64,000 bases of DNA from JBGQOG01 sp052113705. GTDB lineage: Bacteria > Pseudomonadota > Alphaproteobacteria > Rhodobacterales > Rhodobacteraceae. A program made the position numbers and the translations under genes. The notes under the pieces were generated by a model. The model made no database searches and had not been told where the DNA came from. It saw only the letters and a list, made by a program, of their open reading frames with translations. Shown here one piece after another: positions 8,604-17,555 of the stretch. Every line of letters begins with the position of its first letter. Within the stretch, counting starts at the first letter, position 1. The stretch lies in the NCBI RefSeq assembly GCF_052113705.1, contig NZ_JBGQOG010000004.1:248001-312000 (forward strand), written 5' to 3'.

Positions 8604-10748
8604 ATGACTCAAGTTGATGGCCTGCATGCCGCTTTGCCCAAGCCCCTGTCCGAGGCTTTGGCCGCCAAAGGCTATGCGAGCCTGACCCCTGTTCAAGCCG
8701 CCGTTCTGGAACCCGAGTATGAAGGCGCTGACCTTCTGGTCTCGGCGCAGACCGGCTCGGGCAAAACGGTGGCCTTTGGCATGGCGATGGCCCGTGGCAT
8801 TCTGGGCGACGCCGAGCGTTTCCGCGCCGCCGACCTGCCGCGCGCGCTGATCATTGCGCCGACCCGCGAGCTGGCGATGCAGGTGAAGCGCGAGCTGGAA
8901 TGGCTTTACGCCCCCACCGGCGCCGTGATCGCCGCCTGTGTCGGCGGCATGGATGCCCGCGCGGAACGCCGCGCGCTGGAACGCGGCGCGCATATCGTTG
9001 TGGGCACCCCGGGCCGGATCTGTGACCACATGCGCCGCAACGCGCTCGATCTGTCGGAGCTGCAGGTTGCAGTGCTGGACGAGGCCGATGAGATGCTGGA
9101 TCTCGGCTTCCGCGAAGATCTGGAGTTCATCCTTTCCGCAGCGCCGGAAGAGCGCCGCACGCTGATGTTCTCGGCCACCGTGTCGAAAGACATCGCGCGT
9201 CTCGCGGGCAGCTTCCAGCGCGATGCGAAACGCATCTCGACCGTGTCGGACCGTCAGCAACACGTCGATATCGAATACCGCGCGATTCTGGTGGACAATT
9301 CCGACCGCGAGAATGCTATCGTCAACATCCTGCGTTTCTACGAAGCCAAGACCGCGCTGGTCTTCTGCTCGACCCGCGCGATGGTGACGCATCTGAGCAC
9401 GCGTTTCCTGAATCGCGGTTTCCAGGTCGTCTCGCTCTCGGGCGAGCTGAGCCAGGCCGAGCGCAGCCATGCCTTGCAGGCGATGCGCGATGGCCGGGCC
9501 CGCGTTTGTATCGCCACCGATGTCGCCGCCCGTGGCATCGACTTGCCGGGGCTGGAACTGGTGGTGCATGCCGATCTGCCGGTGAACAAAGAGGCGCTCT
9601 TGCACCGTTCGGGCCGGACCGGCCGTGCGGGCTCCAAGGGCGTTTCGGCGATCGTTGTGCCGTTCAATGCGCGCAAAAAGGCCGAGCGTCTGCTCGGCTT
9701 TGCCGGGATCACCGCGACCTGGGCCGCAGCGCCCACCGCCGAGGAAGTCAACGCCCGTGACGTCGACCGCCTCCTGGCCGATCCGGTGCTGACCACCCCG
9801 GTCTCCGAGGATGAGGCGGCTTTGGTCGCCACCCTGATGAACACCTATGACGCCGAGGCTCTGGCCGCTGCCGTGATGCGCCAGTATATGGCGCAGCGGT
9901 CCGCGCCCGAGGATATTTCGGCGACGAATGTCGATGGTCCGAAACCGCGCGAGCGGGCGGAATTTGGCAACAGCCTCTGGGTCAGCCTGTCGGTCGGCCA
10001 CACGGGCCGCGCCGATCCGCGCTGGCTCCTGCCGATGCTCTGCCGGGCGGGCGATCTCTCGCGCCGCGACATCGGGGCGATCCGCGTGCAGGAAAACGCC
10101 ACCACGGTGCAGATCCATGCCGATGCCAGCAGCCGTTTCCTGGCCGCGATTGGCGCCGACAAGATGCTGGAAGATGACATCAAGGTCTCGGTGATGGATG
10201 CGGCCCCGGCGAATATCGACGGCCCGCAGGCCCGTGCGCCGCGCTTTGACAAAGATGCAGGCGAGCGTCCGGCGCGCAGCTATGGCGACAAACCGTCCTA
10301 TGGTGACAAACCCGCCCGCGCTTACGGTGACAAGCCCGCTTACGGCGACAAGCCGGCCCGCGCCTATGGCGATAAGCCCGCATATGGTGACAAACCGGCC
10401 CGCGCTTATGGCGACAAGCCCGCCTATGGCGACAAACCGGCGCGCAGCTATGGCGACAAGCCGGCCTATGGCGACAAACCGGCCTATGCGGACAAGAAAC
10501 CGCATCGCAAAGGCCCTTCGGCGGAGGGAGCCGAGGGCAAGACCTGGGCGAAACCCGCCAGCCGTCCGGCCAAATCGGCCTGGACCCCGGAAGGTGAAGC
10601 CATGGCCGATCCGCGCCCGGCAAAACCCGCAGGCAAGGGCGCGATGCCGGCCTGGAAATCCGGCCCCAAAGCCGGGAAACCGGCGGCCAAATTCGGCAAA
10701 CCGGCTGGTGCTGGCGGCAAGAGCTTCAAGCCGAAAAACCGCGACTGA
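8604..10748 (+). CDS. DEAD-box ATP-dependent RNA helicase with DbpA-type RNA-binding domain and repeat tail
   Basis: A 714-residue helicase (DeaD/CsdA type). Domain 1 has the Q motif (YASLTPVQ), Walker A AQTGSGKT (48-55), PTRELAMQ, GTPGRI, DEAD (159-162) and SAT. Domain 2 has ATDVAARGID and HRSGRTGRAG. A DbpA-like RNA-binding domain follows at about 450-530 (FGNSLWVSLSVGHTGRADPR...), then a low-complexity basic tail with ten YGDKP repeats and a Lys/Ala/Pro-rich end. Such helicases remodel rRNA and structured mRNA, often in cold or ribosome assembly. The frame extends 14 codons upstream through a TTG, but the ATG at 8604 starts the conserved sequence. Confidence 0.93.
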   Translation: MTQVDGLHAALPKPLSEALAAKGYASLTPVQAAVLEPEYEGADLLVSAQTGSGKTVAFGMAMARGILGDAERFRAADLPRALIIAPTRELAMQVKRELEWLYAPTGAVIAACVGGMDARAERRALERGAHIVVGTPGRICDHMRRNALDLSELQVAVLDEADEMLDLGFREDLEFILSAAPEERRTLMFSATVSKDIARLAGSFQRDAKRISTVSDRQQHVDIEYRAILVDNSDRENAIVNILRFYEAKTALVFCSTRAMVTHLSTRFLNRGFQVVSLSGELSQAERSHALQAMRDGRARVCIATDVAARGIDLPGLELVVHADLPVNKEALLHRSGRTGRAGSKGVSAIVVPFNARKKAERLLGFAGITATWAAAPTAEEVNARDVDRLLADPVLTTPVSEDEAALVATLMNTYDAEALAAAVMRQYMAQRSAPEDISATNVDGPKPRERAEFGNSLWVSLSVGHTGRADPRWLLPMLCRAGDLSRRDIGAIRVQENATTVQIHADASSRFLAAIGADKMLEDDIKVSVMDAAPANIDGPQARAPRFDKDAGERPARSYGDKPSYGDKPARAYGDKPAYGDKPARAYGDKPAYGDKPARAYGDKPAYGDKPARSYGDKPAYGDKPAYADKKPHRKGPSAEGAEGKTWAKPASRPAKSAWTPEGEAMADPRPAKPAGKGAMPAWKSGPKAGKPAAKFGKPAGAGGKSFKPKNRD
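10281..10500 (+). repeat. In-frame tandem repeat encoding (YGDKP-A/ARA) units in the helicase tail
   Basis: Ten YGDKP units separated alternately by A and ARA/ARS, plus a degenerate YADKK, are encoded by near-identical 18-24 bp DNA repeats (tatggcgacaagccc and variants). Repeat number is likely to vary between strains by slippage. Confidence 0.9.
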
Positions 10749-10766
10749 TCTGCGGGGCTGACATGA

Positions 10767-10797
10767 AAAAACGCGGGTCCCTCGGGGCCCGCGTTTT
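10767..10797. terminator. Terminator between the helicase gene and hemE
   Basis: AAACGCGGG...CCCGCGTTTT hairpin (stem 10769-10777 with 10788-10796) with A-run and T-run flanks. It can serve both the rightward helicase and the leftward hemE transcripts. Confidence 0.8.
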
Positions 10798-10838
10798 GCA
10801 TATCAGCGCCTGTAGGTGCCAGAGGGCGCCCGCCGGGA

Positions 10839-11873
10839 TTATTTCCCGGCGCGCACGGTCTCGATCATCAGCGCCACATTCTCGGGGTCCGCATCGGGGG
10901 TGATCCCATGCCCGAGGTTGAAGATATGCGGCCCCTTCGAGAAGGCCTCGACGATGCGCCGGGTTTCGCGCACCAGATCCTCGCCGCCGGTCACCATATG
11001 GCGGGGATCGAGATTGCCCTGCACGCAGCCCGAGCTTTGCACATTCGCCGCTGCCCAATCGGCGGAAACGGAATTGTCGAGCGCCACGCAATCGGCCCCG
11101 GTTGCCTTGGCAAAGCCCGCATAGCGCGGCCCCGCCTCACGCGGGAAGGCAATCACCGGCAGGCCGGGATGCCGGGCCTTCAGTTCGGTGATGATCTTTT
11201 TCGCGGGCGCCAGGGCGAAATCGTCGAAATCTGTCCCTTTCAGGCTGCCCGCCCAGCTGTCAAACAGCTTGATCACTTCGGCCCCCGCCAGCACCTGCTG
11301 CGAGAGATATTCGATGGTGCTCTCGGTCAAGAGATCAATCAGCGCCGAGAAGGTCGCCCGGTCTGCCTGCATCAAGGTATGCGCCGGGCCCTGATCCTTG
11401 GTGCCGCGCCCGGCGATCATATAGGTGGCCACGGTCCAGGGGGCACCGGCAAAGCCGATCAGCGTGGTTTCCTTCGGCAATTCCGCCTTCAGGATGCGCA
11501 GGGTCTGATAGATCGGCGCCAGATGATCGTGGATGTCATCGCGGCCCTTCAGTTTGGCGAGGCCCGCGGCATCGGTGATCGTCGAGAGGCGCGGCCCCTC
11601 GCCGGTTTCAAACCAGAGATCGGCACCCAGCGCCTGCGGCACGAGCAGGATATCTGCGAACATGATCGCGGCGTCGAACCCATAGCGGCGGATCGGCTGC
11701 AGGGTGACCTCGGCCGCCAGCTCGGAATTATAGCACAGCGACAGGAAATCGCCCGCCTGCGCGCGGGTGGCGCGGTATTCCGGCAGATAGCGCCCCGCCT
11801 GCCGCATCATCCAGATCGGCGGCACGGGCAAGGTCTCGCCCTTCAGGGCCCGCAGCAGGGTCTTGTCAGTCAT
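10839..11873 (-). CDS. hemE: Uroporphyrinogen decarboxylase
   Basis: HemE removes four carboxyl groups from uroporphyrinogen III to give coproporphyrinogen III. The signature PIWMMRQAGRYLPEYR lies near the N-terminus and holds the conserved Arg residues. The second signature GFAGAPWTVATYMI is present, and GHGITPDADPENV closes the C-terminus. The protein has 344 residues, normal for the family. Two adjacent ATGs (11873 and 11876) follow an AAAGGA box, and the second gives the better spacing. The gene is divergent from hemC, so a shared 110-bp promoter region may coordinate two steps of tetrapyrrole synthesis. Confidence 0.96.
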   Translation of the reverse strand: MTDKTLLRALKGETLPVPPIWMMRQAGRYLPEYRATRAQAGDFLSLCYNSELAAEVTLQPIRRYGFDAAIMFADILLVPQALGADLWFETGEGPRLSTITDAAGLAKLKGRDDIHDHLAPIYQTLRILKAELPKETTLIGFAGAPWTVATYMIAGRGTKDQGPAHTLMQADRATFSALIDLLTESTIEYLSQQVLAGAEVIKLFDSWAGSLKGTDFDDFALAPAKKIITELKARHPGLPVIAFPREAGPRYAGFAKATGADCVALDNSVSADWAAANVQSSGCVQGNLDPRHMVTGGEDLVRETRRIVEAFSKGPHIFNLGHGITPDADPENVALMIETVRAGK

Positions 11874-11986
11874 CATCCGGGTCCTTTGTTGGTCGCCTCC
11901 TTTCATCCCTGCCTGCGACCCGATGTCAACCCGCATGACCCGTCAGAGCCATTGCGCGGGCCAATTGTCGCGGGTATTCGGGGGGA

Positions 11987-12955
11987 ATGGATCAGATGCT
12001 CACCCCCCCGATGCCCTCTCCCGCCGCGCCGCTGAAAATCGGCACCCGTGGCAGCCCGCTGGCGCTCGCGCAGGCGCATGAGACGCGCGCGCGGCTGATG
12101 GCGGCGCATGACCTGCCCGAGGCGGCGTTTGAGATCGTGGTGATCAAGACCACCGGCGACAACCGCGCAATGATTGATGCCGACCGCCCGCTGAAAGAGA
12201 TCGGCGGCAAGGGCCTCTTCACCAAAGAGATCGAAGAGGCGATGCTCTCGGGTGCCATCGATATTGCCGTGCATTCGATGAAAGACATGCCGACCCTGCA
12301 GCCCGAGGGGTTGCTGCTCGACTGTTACCTCCCGCGTGAGGATGTGCGCGATGCCTTTGTTTCGCCCGGCGTGGCGCGGCTGATGGATCTGCCGCAGGGC
12401 GCGGTGGTCGGCACCTCCAGCCTGCGGCGCAAGGCGCAGCTGCAAAACCGCCGCCCGGATCTGCGGGTTGTCGAGTTTCGCGGCAATGTGCAGACCCGGC
12501 TGCAAAAGCTGGAGGATGGCGTGGCGGCGGCAACTTTCCTTGCCATGGCCGGGTTGAACCGTCTGGGGCGCGGCGATGTCGTGCGCTCGGCGATTGAGGT
12601 GACCGAGATGCTGCCCGCCGTGGCGCAGGGCGCAATCGGCATTGAGCGGCGCGCGGAGGATGCGCGGGCGCAGGCGCTGCTGGCCCCGATCCACCACCAT
12701 GAGACCGGGCTACGGCTGGCCGCCGAGCGGGCGTTTCTGATGACCTTGGACGGCTCCTGCGAGACGCCGATTGCGGGGCTTGCGGTGATCGAGGGGGATA
12801 CGCTCTGGCTGCGCGGCGAGATCCTGCGCCCCGATGGCTCGCAATCCATTCAGGGCGAGGCGCGCGGGCCGCTGGCCGAGGGGGCCGCTTTGGGCGACCG
12901 TCTGGCGCGTGAGCTGCTGGCTCAGGCCCCGGCGGGGTTCTTTGACTGGCGCTGA
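11987..12955 (+). CDS. hemC: Hydroxymethylbilane synthase (porphobilinogen deaminase)
   Basis: HemC polymerises four porphobilinogen units into hydroxymethylbilane. The family blocks are clear: KIGTRGSPLALAQA, GLFTKEIEEAML, AVHSMKDMP, GTSSLRRKAQL and FRGNVQTRL. The cofactor-attachment cysteine is in LDGSCETPIAG at about residue 258, where the dipyrromethane is covalently bound. At 322 residues it is normal length. It is divergent from hemE. Confidence 0.96.
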   Translation: MDQMLTPPMPSPAAPLKIGTRGSPLALAQAHETRARLMAAHDLPEAAFEIVVIKTTGDNRAMIDADRPLKEIGGKGLFTKEIEEAMLSGAIDIAVHSMKDMPTLQPEGLLLDCYLPREDVRDAFVSPGVARLMDLPQGAVVGTSSLRRKAQLQNRRPDLRVVEFRGNVQTRLQKLEDGVAAATFLAMAGLNRLGRGDVVRSAIEVTEMLPAVAQGAIGIERRAEDARAQALLAPIHHHETGLRLAAERAFLMTLDGSCETPIAGLAVIEGDTLWLRGEILRPDGSQSIQGEARGPLAEGAALGDRLARELLAQAPAGFFDWR

Positions 12956-12997
12956 ACCCCGCGGCTGAGGCGGGCGGTTGCGCGCCCGCCCGTCTGG

Positions 12998-14404
12998 TCA
13001 ATCCGGAATGGTCTTGCCGGGATTGAGGATGTTTTGCGGATCAAGCGCCTGCTTGATCGCCCGCATCACCGACAACGCCACCGGGTCCTTATGCGCGGCC
13101 ATCGTCGGGCGTTTGGACAGGCCCACCCCATGTTCCGCCGAGAAACTGCCCTGCAGCGCCACGGCTTCCTCGGCAATGGCGGCCCGGATCGTGGCGGTCA
13201 GCGCTTTATCGTCGCGGCTGGGGTAGACGGTGTAATGCACATTGCCGTCGCCCAGATGCGCGACGATCATGATCCCGGCCTCGGGGTCCAGCGCCGCCAT
13301 CCGGGTCTGCATCTGTGTGAGATAAAGGCCCACGGCATCCAGCGGCACCGAGATATCAGTATCGACGATGGGGGTTTCGTTCAGCGTGATTTCGGCGGCG
13401 CATTCGCGCATTTCCCACAGCTTTCGCCGCTGGGTCGAGTTCTGCGCCACCAGCGCCTCGGTCAGCGCTTCGGCCTCCAGCGCCTCTGCCAGCACGCTCT
13501 CCAGCCGGTTGGTCAGCGGCAGACTGCCATCCGCAGCGGGTGTGGCCTGATCGGGCGCGGTGGCGGCGATCTCCACCAGAATGTTCACCGGCTGCGGCGG
13601 GAAGGGGCAGGCGAGATCCGGGCGGAACCGCGCCAGCCGTGCCATATAGAGATCGGGCATGAACTCGAACGCCTCCACCGCGCCGCCGGTTTCCAGCTGC
13701 AGGCGGTTGAGAAGGCTCAGCGCCTGCTCCAGCGTCTCCATCCCCAGAAGCGCGGTGGCATAAGCGCGGGGTGCCGGCACCAGCGTCAGCACGGCGGCGG
13801 TGATCACCCCCAAGGTGCCCTCGGCGCCGATCATCAGATCGCGCAGGTCATAGCCGGTGTTGTCCTTGTGCAGCGCGTTCATTAGGTTCATCACCCGTCC
13901 ATCCGCCAGCACCACCTCCAGCCCGAGGCAAAGCGCGCGGGCATTGCCATAGCGCACGACGTTGGAGCCGCCCGCATTGGTCGAGAGAAAGCCGCCGACC
14001 ATCGCCGAGCCCTTGGCGCCAAAGGTCAGCGGAAAGGCCAGCTCCTTGGCCGCGGCGGCTGCATGCAGGGTTTCCAGCACCACCCCCGCCTCGGCGGTCA
14101 GGGTGCGGGCGGCGGGGTTGATCGCGCGGATCTTGTTCATCCGGGCGAGCGAGAGCATCAGCGCGCCTTCGGCTTCCGTCCCGCCGTTCAGCCCGGTATT
14201 GCCGCTGACCGGCACCACTTTGGTGCCGGTTTCCGAGGCGAGCCGCAGGATCTTGGACACCTCCTCGGTCGAGCCGGGGCGGACGACGGCCAGCGGCTGC
14301 CAGTGGTATTTGCCGGTCCATTCGCGGCCATAGGCGGCGGCATCGGCCCCGGTCAGAACGTTGTTCGGGCCGATCAGGCTGGCGAGGCGGGCGGTGAGGG
14401 TCAT
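12998..14404 (-). CDS. FAD-binding oxidoreductase, D-lactate/2-hydroxyacid dehydrogenase type
   Basis: A 468-residue flavoprotein of the GlcD/D-2-hydroxyglutarate/D-lactate dehydrogenase family. The N-terminal FAD_binding_4 domain (about 1-220) carries the PP-loop GNTGLNGG and FLSTNAGGSNVVRYG. The C-terminal FAD-oxidase domain carries HLGDGNVHYTVYP, the likely metal/substrate site. It oxidises a D-2-hydroxyacid to the 2-oxoacid, passing electrons to an unseen acceptor. The frame is open upstream, but the ATG at 14404 (MTLTARLASLIG) starts the family homology. It lies downstream of an MFS transporter on the same strand, with a terminator between. Confidence 0.9.
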   Translation of the reverse strand: MTLTARLASLIGPNNVLTGADAAAYGREWTGKYHWQPLAVVRPGSTEEVSKILRLASETGTKVVPVSGNTGLNGGTEAEGALMLSLARMNKIRAINPAARTLTAEAGVVLETLHAAAAAKELAFPLTFGAKGSAMVGGFLSTNAGGSNVVRYGNARALCLGLEVVLADGRVMNLMNALHKDNTGYDLRDLMIGAEGTLGVITAAVLTLVPAPRAYATALLGMETLEQALSLLNRLQLETGGAVEAFEFMPDLYMARLARFRPDLACPFPPQPVNILVEIAATAPDQATPAADGSLPLTNRLESVLAEALEAEALTEALVAQNSTQRRKLWEMRECAAEITLNETPIVDTDISVPLDAVGLYLTQMQTRMAALDPEAGIMIVAHLGDGNVHYTVYPSRDDKALTATIRAAIAEEAVALQGSFSAEHGVGLSKRPTMAAHKDPVALSVMRAIKQALDPQNILNPGKTIPD

Positions 14405-14485
14405 CGGGGTCTCCAATCCGGTCGGGCATTTGTGACAAGGCTTGGCGGGAGATACCAGAGCCAAGCTGCAGGGCGCGCGGGATTG

Positions 14486-14514
14486 AAAAAGCCGGAGCCC
14501 TTGCGGGCCCCGGC
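14486..14514 (-). terminator. Terminator downstream of the MFS transporter gene
   Basis: Read on the minus strand, GCCGGGGCCC-GCAA-GGGCTCCGGC with one internal mismatch is followed by TTTTT. Confidence 0.7.
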
Positions 14515-14544
14515 GGATCAAGGGGGCGGGTGAACCGCCTGCGC

Positions 14545-15843
14545 TCAGACCTTGTCTTTCGCGGTGGCCAGAATGCAGAGCAGCGTGATCACCGCCGCCA
14601 GACCGAGGTAATAGCCGACATAGGCCATGCCATAGGTGCTTTGCAGCCAGGTGGCGATATAGGGCGCGAGCGAGGCGCCGAAGATCCCGGCAAAGTTGAA
14701 GGTGATCGAGGCCCCGGTGTAGCGCACGGCGGTCGGGAAGGGCGCGGCCAGCGCGGTGCCGATCAGCCCATAGGTCAGCCCCATCAGCGCCATCGAGACT
14801 GTGGCGAAGATCACGATCCGCATCTCATCCGCCACCATCAGCACCGGCACGAGGAAGGAGAAGAGCGCGATCAGCACCGTGGTCAGGATCAGGAGTTCGC
14901 GGCGGCCGAAACGGTCGGCCAGCTTGCCCGCCACCGGGATGAACAGGCCAAAGACCACCGCGCCCCAGATCTGGATCTCCAGCGCATCGAGGAAGGGCAG
15001 GGAGATGACCTTGACGTTATAGGACAAGAGATAGGCGGTGCCGATGTAGAAGAGCACGAAGGTGGCCAGCGCCACGAAAGTGCCCAGCACGAGGCTGAGC
15101 TTGTGGTGGCGGAACAGCTCAAACGCCGGCACCGCGACCCGCTCGGCCTTGTCGATGGCCTTTTGGAAGGCGGGGGTTTCGGTGATCGACAGACGCACCC
15201 ACATGCCGATGACAATCAGCACGATCGAGAACAGGAAGGGCACGCGCCAGCCCCAGTCGAGCAGGGTTTCCTTCGGCATGAACTGCAACAGCACCCAAAA
15301 GAGCCCTGAGGAGAGGAACAGACCGAACGGCGCGCCGAGCTGCGGGAACATGCCGTACCAGCTTTCCTTGCCCTTGGGCGCGTTTTCGGTGGCCATCAGC
15401 ACCGCGCCGCCCCATTCGCCGCCGAGGCCAAACCCCTGACCAAAACGGCAGAGCGCCAGCAGCAGGGGCGCGAAAACGCCGATGCTGGCATAGGTCGGCA
15501 GCAGGCCGATCACCACGGTCGAAATGCCCATGGTGAGAAGGGCCGCCACCAGCGTCGCCTTGCGGCCGATCCGGTCGCCGAAATGGCCAAAGACCAGCGC
15601 GCCGAGCGGGCGGGCGAAAAAGGCGATGGAGAAGGTCGCAAACGAGGCCAAAAGCGCGGTGGTGGCATCGGTATTGGGGAAGAACAGCGCCGGAAACACC
15701 AGCACGGCGGCGGTGGCATAGACGTAAAAATCGAAGAATTCGATGGTGGTGCCGATCAGGCTGGCCAGAAGCACGCGGGCCGGTGAGTTGAGAGGGGCGC
15801 TGGCGGCGGCCGCCGCTCCGGCGCTGGAGGTTGCGTCAGTCAT
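14545..15843 (-). CDS. MFS transporter, metabolite:H+ symporter (MHS) type
   Basis: A 432-residue inner-membrane transporter with about twelve helices. The N-terminal block LIGTTIEFFDFYVYATAA, the loop GHFGDRIGRKATL and CRFGQGFGLGGEWGGAV are hallmarks of the MHS subfamily (ShiA, ProP, KgtP, citrate transporters). It imports an organic acid or compatible solute with protons. The downstream FAD-linked 2-hydroxyacid dehydrogenase makes a hydroxy-acid substrate plausible, but that is inference from proximity. Confidence 0.9.
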   Translation of the reverse strand: MTDATSSAGAAAAASAPLNSPARVLLASLIGTTIEFFDFYVYATAAVLVFPALFFPNTDATTALLASFATFSIAFFARPLGALVFGHFGDRIGRKATLVAALLTMGISTVVIGLLPTYASIGVFAPLLLALCRFGQGFGLGGEWGGAVLMATENAPKGKESWYGMFPQLGAPFGLFLSSGLFWVLLQFMPKETLLDWGWRVPFLFSIVLIVIGMWVRLSITETPAFQKAIDKAERVAVPAFELFRHHKLSLVLGTFVALATFVLFYIGTAYLLSYNVKVISLPFLDALEIQIWGAVVFGLFIPVAGKLADRFGRRELLILTTVLIALFSFLVPVLMVADEMRIVIFATVSMALMGLTYGLIGTALAAPFPTAVRYTGASITFNFAGIFGASLAPYIATWLQSTYGMAYVGYYLGLAAVITLLCILATAKDKV

Positions 15844-16067
15844 GGGATGTCCAGTTGTTGCGGATCTCTGTTGCGTCCGGGCTGCGGGTTAGCGCAATCA
15901 TCCTGCGTGAGAAACCATTCGGGCGTTAAATTCTTGCGATGCATAGCGGCCTTGCGCTGCGCGAAGGGGCTGGGCCCGGTTGCATCGCTTTTCGCCCGCC
16001 GAAAGCCGCCCGAAAAGGGGGCGCCCGCGCGCGCCCCCCCCCGCGATGGTGGTGCCGCGGCAGGTGG

Positions 16068-16274
16068 CTATTGCCGGGGGCGCTGCCACAGGCTGCAGGC
16101 CATGACGCCGATGCAGCCCGCCAGCAACAGCCCGCCGCCCCACAGCGGGGCGAGGCCCCAGAGGCGCACCGCCGCCGTCACCAGCGCCATCAGCCCCACC
16201 AGATGCAGCGCCAGCCTGCCGTCATCGACAAACAGCCCGACCATTTCCGCCAGAAGCCCGCGCAGGAACCCCAT
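16068..16274 (-). CDS. Small membrane protein, partner of the COG4280-like gene
   Basis: A 68-residue protein with an N-terminal amphipathic segment (GFLRGLLAEMVGLFVDDGRLAL) and two hydrophobic helices. Its ATG overlaps the stop of the upstream gene in a TGATG arrangement, so the two are translationally coupled. No enzymatic motif is present. It probably forms a membrane unit with the COG4280-like protein upstream, which is itself frameshifted here, so whether this gene is still well translated is unclear. Confidence 0.65.
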   Translation of the reverse strand: MGFLRGLLAEMVGLFVDDGRLALHLVGLMALVTAAVRLWGLAPLWGGGLLLAGCIGVMACSLWQRPRQ

Positions 16275-16993
16275 CACCGCACCGCCGGACGGGCGCTTTG
16301 GCCCCGCAACAGGCGGACCGCCGTCCCTGACGCCGCCGCCAGCACCGCCAAAAGCCCGAGAACCGCAAGGTCATCGCCGGGCCAGTCCGCGCCCAGACCT
16401 TCGCCCATCCAGAATATGCCGAAGGCGGTCAGCATCAGCCCCACCACAAATTTCAACGTGTTCTCCGGGACTTTGCTCAGGGGTGTGTGCAGGATGGCCC
16501 CCGTTGCCAGCACCAGCACGACCGCCGCTGCCGCCCCCAAACTGGCCACCAGCGTCATCTGATGCGCCGAGCCCAGGGCGATGACGATGAACTCCACCTC
16601 AACCCCCTCGAGCAGCACCGCCTTGAACGCCGCCATTCCCGCCAGCCAATCGGCACGGCGGTCTGCCGCAAGGCGGGTCAGCGCCGCCGCCTCGTCGCGC
16701 AGCGCGATCAGGCCCGATGGCGCAGGATCGCTTTGCGCAGCCAGCGCATGCCGAACAGAATCAACAGGCTGCCCGCGACATATTGCAACAGATGCAGCGG
16801 GATCAGCGCAAAGAGCGGGCCGAAGATCACGACCAGCAGCACCAGTATCCCCAAGGCGGCGGTGCCCCAAAGCGCCGGCTGCCAGCTGCGCGTCAGCGCG
16901 ACGGCGAGGACGATGGTGAAAGCCTCGACCACCTCGACGAAGGAGGCGAGGAAAGAGGCGGAGAGGGTGGAGATCAGGGGGGGTGAAGGTCAC
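16274..16993 (-). pseudogene. COG4280-like polytopic membrane protein with two compensating frameshifts
   Basis: Three reading-frame pieces together match one ~240-residue membrane protein. From a GTG at 16993 (GAAAGG box upstream) the product would begin MTFTPLISTLSASFLASFVE, but a run of seven C (plus-strand G 16977-16983) shifts the frame. The middle part, VVEAFTIVLAVALTRSWQ ... LLILFGMRWLRKAILR, is in another frame and stops at 16708. The C-terminal part (LIALRDEAAALTR ... AAFKAVLLEGVEVEFIVIALG ... VPENTLKFVVG) returns to the first frame after a one-base loss near 16711-16722. The shifts cancel, so a single long ORF spans the region but reads about 85 codons wrongly. This is either a genuine pseudogene or base-calling error. 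Confidence 0.72.
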
Positions 16994-17485
16994 CTCGGGC
17001 CTTTCGGGGGCATCTGGCGGGGCGGGGCACCACCGGTTGCCGACGGCGCATGAGGGGCAGGGCGGGGGCGCGGGCGTCTTCGGGTTCTGGCCGGGGGCAC
17101 TGTGGTGCGGCAGGCCCGCATGCGGGGCGTGGGGCCGATTTCTGTGACGATAGAATGCTCGGACGGTGCTGAGAAGTCCGTGCGGCGGTTGCGCCGATCT
17201 GTCTGCGCAGGCGGCATCATTGTCAGTCTGTCGCTGGCGACGGGCCAGTGGTGGGCGGATGGTGGCGGGCGGACGGTGGTGGGTGCGCCGCCGGTTCGGC
17301 ACGGCGTGCCCGGAGGAGGGCACGCTGTGCCGCGGTTTGTGCCGCGCCGGGGGGTGGGGGGTGTGCCCGGGGCCATGACCTGGGGGCATGGGCTGAGGCT
17401 CTGCGCAGGGAGCCCCCTTGCGCCCCCGTCCGCCGCTGACACATCGGGCCGGGCCTCGTTCATCAGCGGGCTGCGCACAGAGATG
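16994..17485. other. Non-coding stretch upstream of the TRAP operon
   Basis: About 490 bp with short, overlapping, G-rich open frames (repeated ggcgg/gtgggc runs near 17245-17300) that resemble no protein. Nothing recognised apart from the promoter at its right edge. Confidence 0.5.
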
Positions 17486-17516
17486 TTGACTGAAATGCGG
17501 TACAGATGCATTGTAT
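17486..17516 (+). promoter_or_regulatory. Promoter/operator A upstream of dctP (shared motif)
   Basis: TTGACT (-35) is followed by TTGTAT (-10-like, 17511-17516). The 30 bp from 17486 match 26 of 30 bases of the element at 18701, including TGCGG-T[A/G]CAG-ATGCA-TTGTA. The dctP start lies 40 bp downstream. Likely target of the IclR regulators at 25-26.5 kb (inference). Confidence 0.7.
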
Positions 17517-17555
17517 GGTGATATTGGGTTTGCGCCCAGTTCAGGGGAGGAAACA

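Noticed and set aside
8418..10505. A 695-codon open frame antisense to the helicase
   Set aside because: Its start region is the reverse reading of the YGDKP repeats and the rest is a shadow of the helicase gene.
17102..17521. 139-codon frame upstream of dctP
   Set aside because: Low-complexity GC-rich translation, overlaps the promoter motif, no homology or ribosome binding site.
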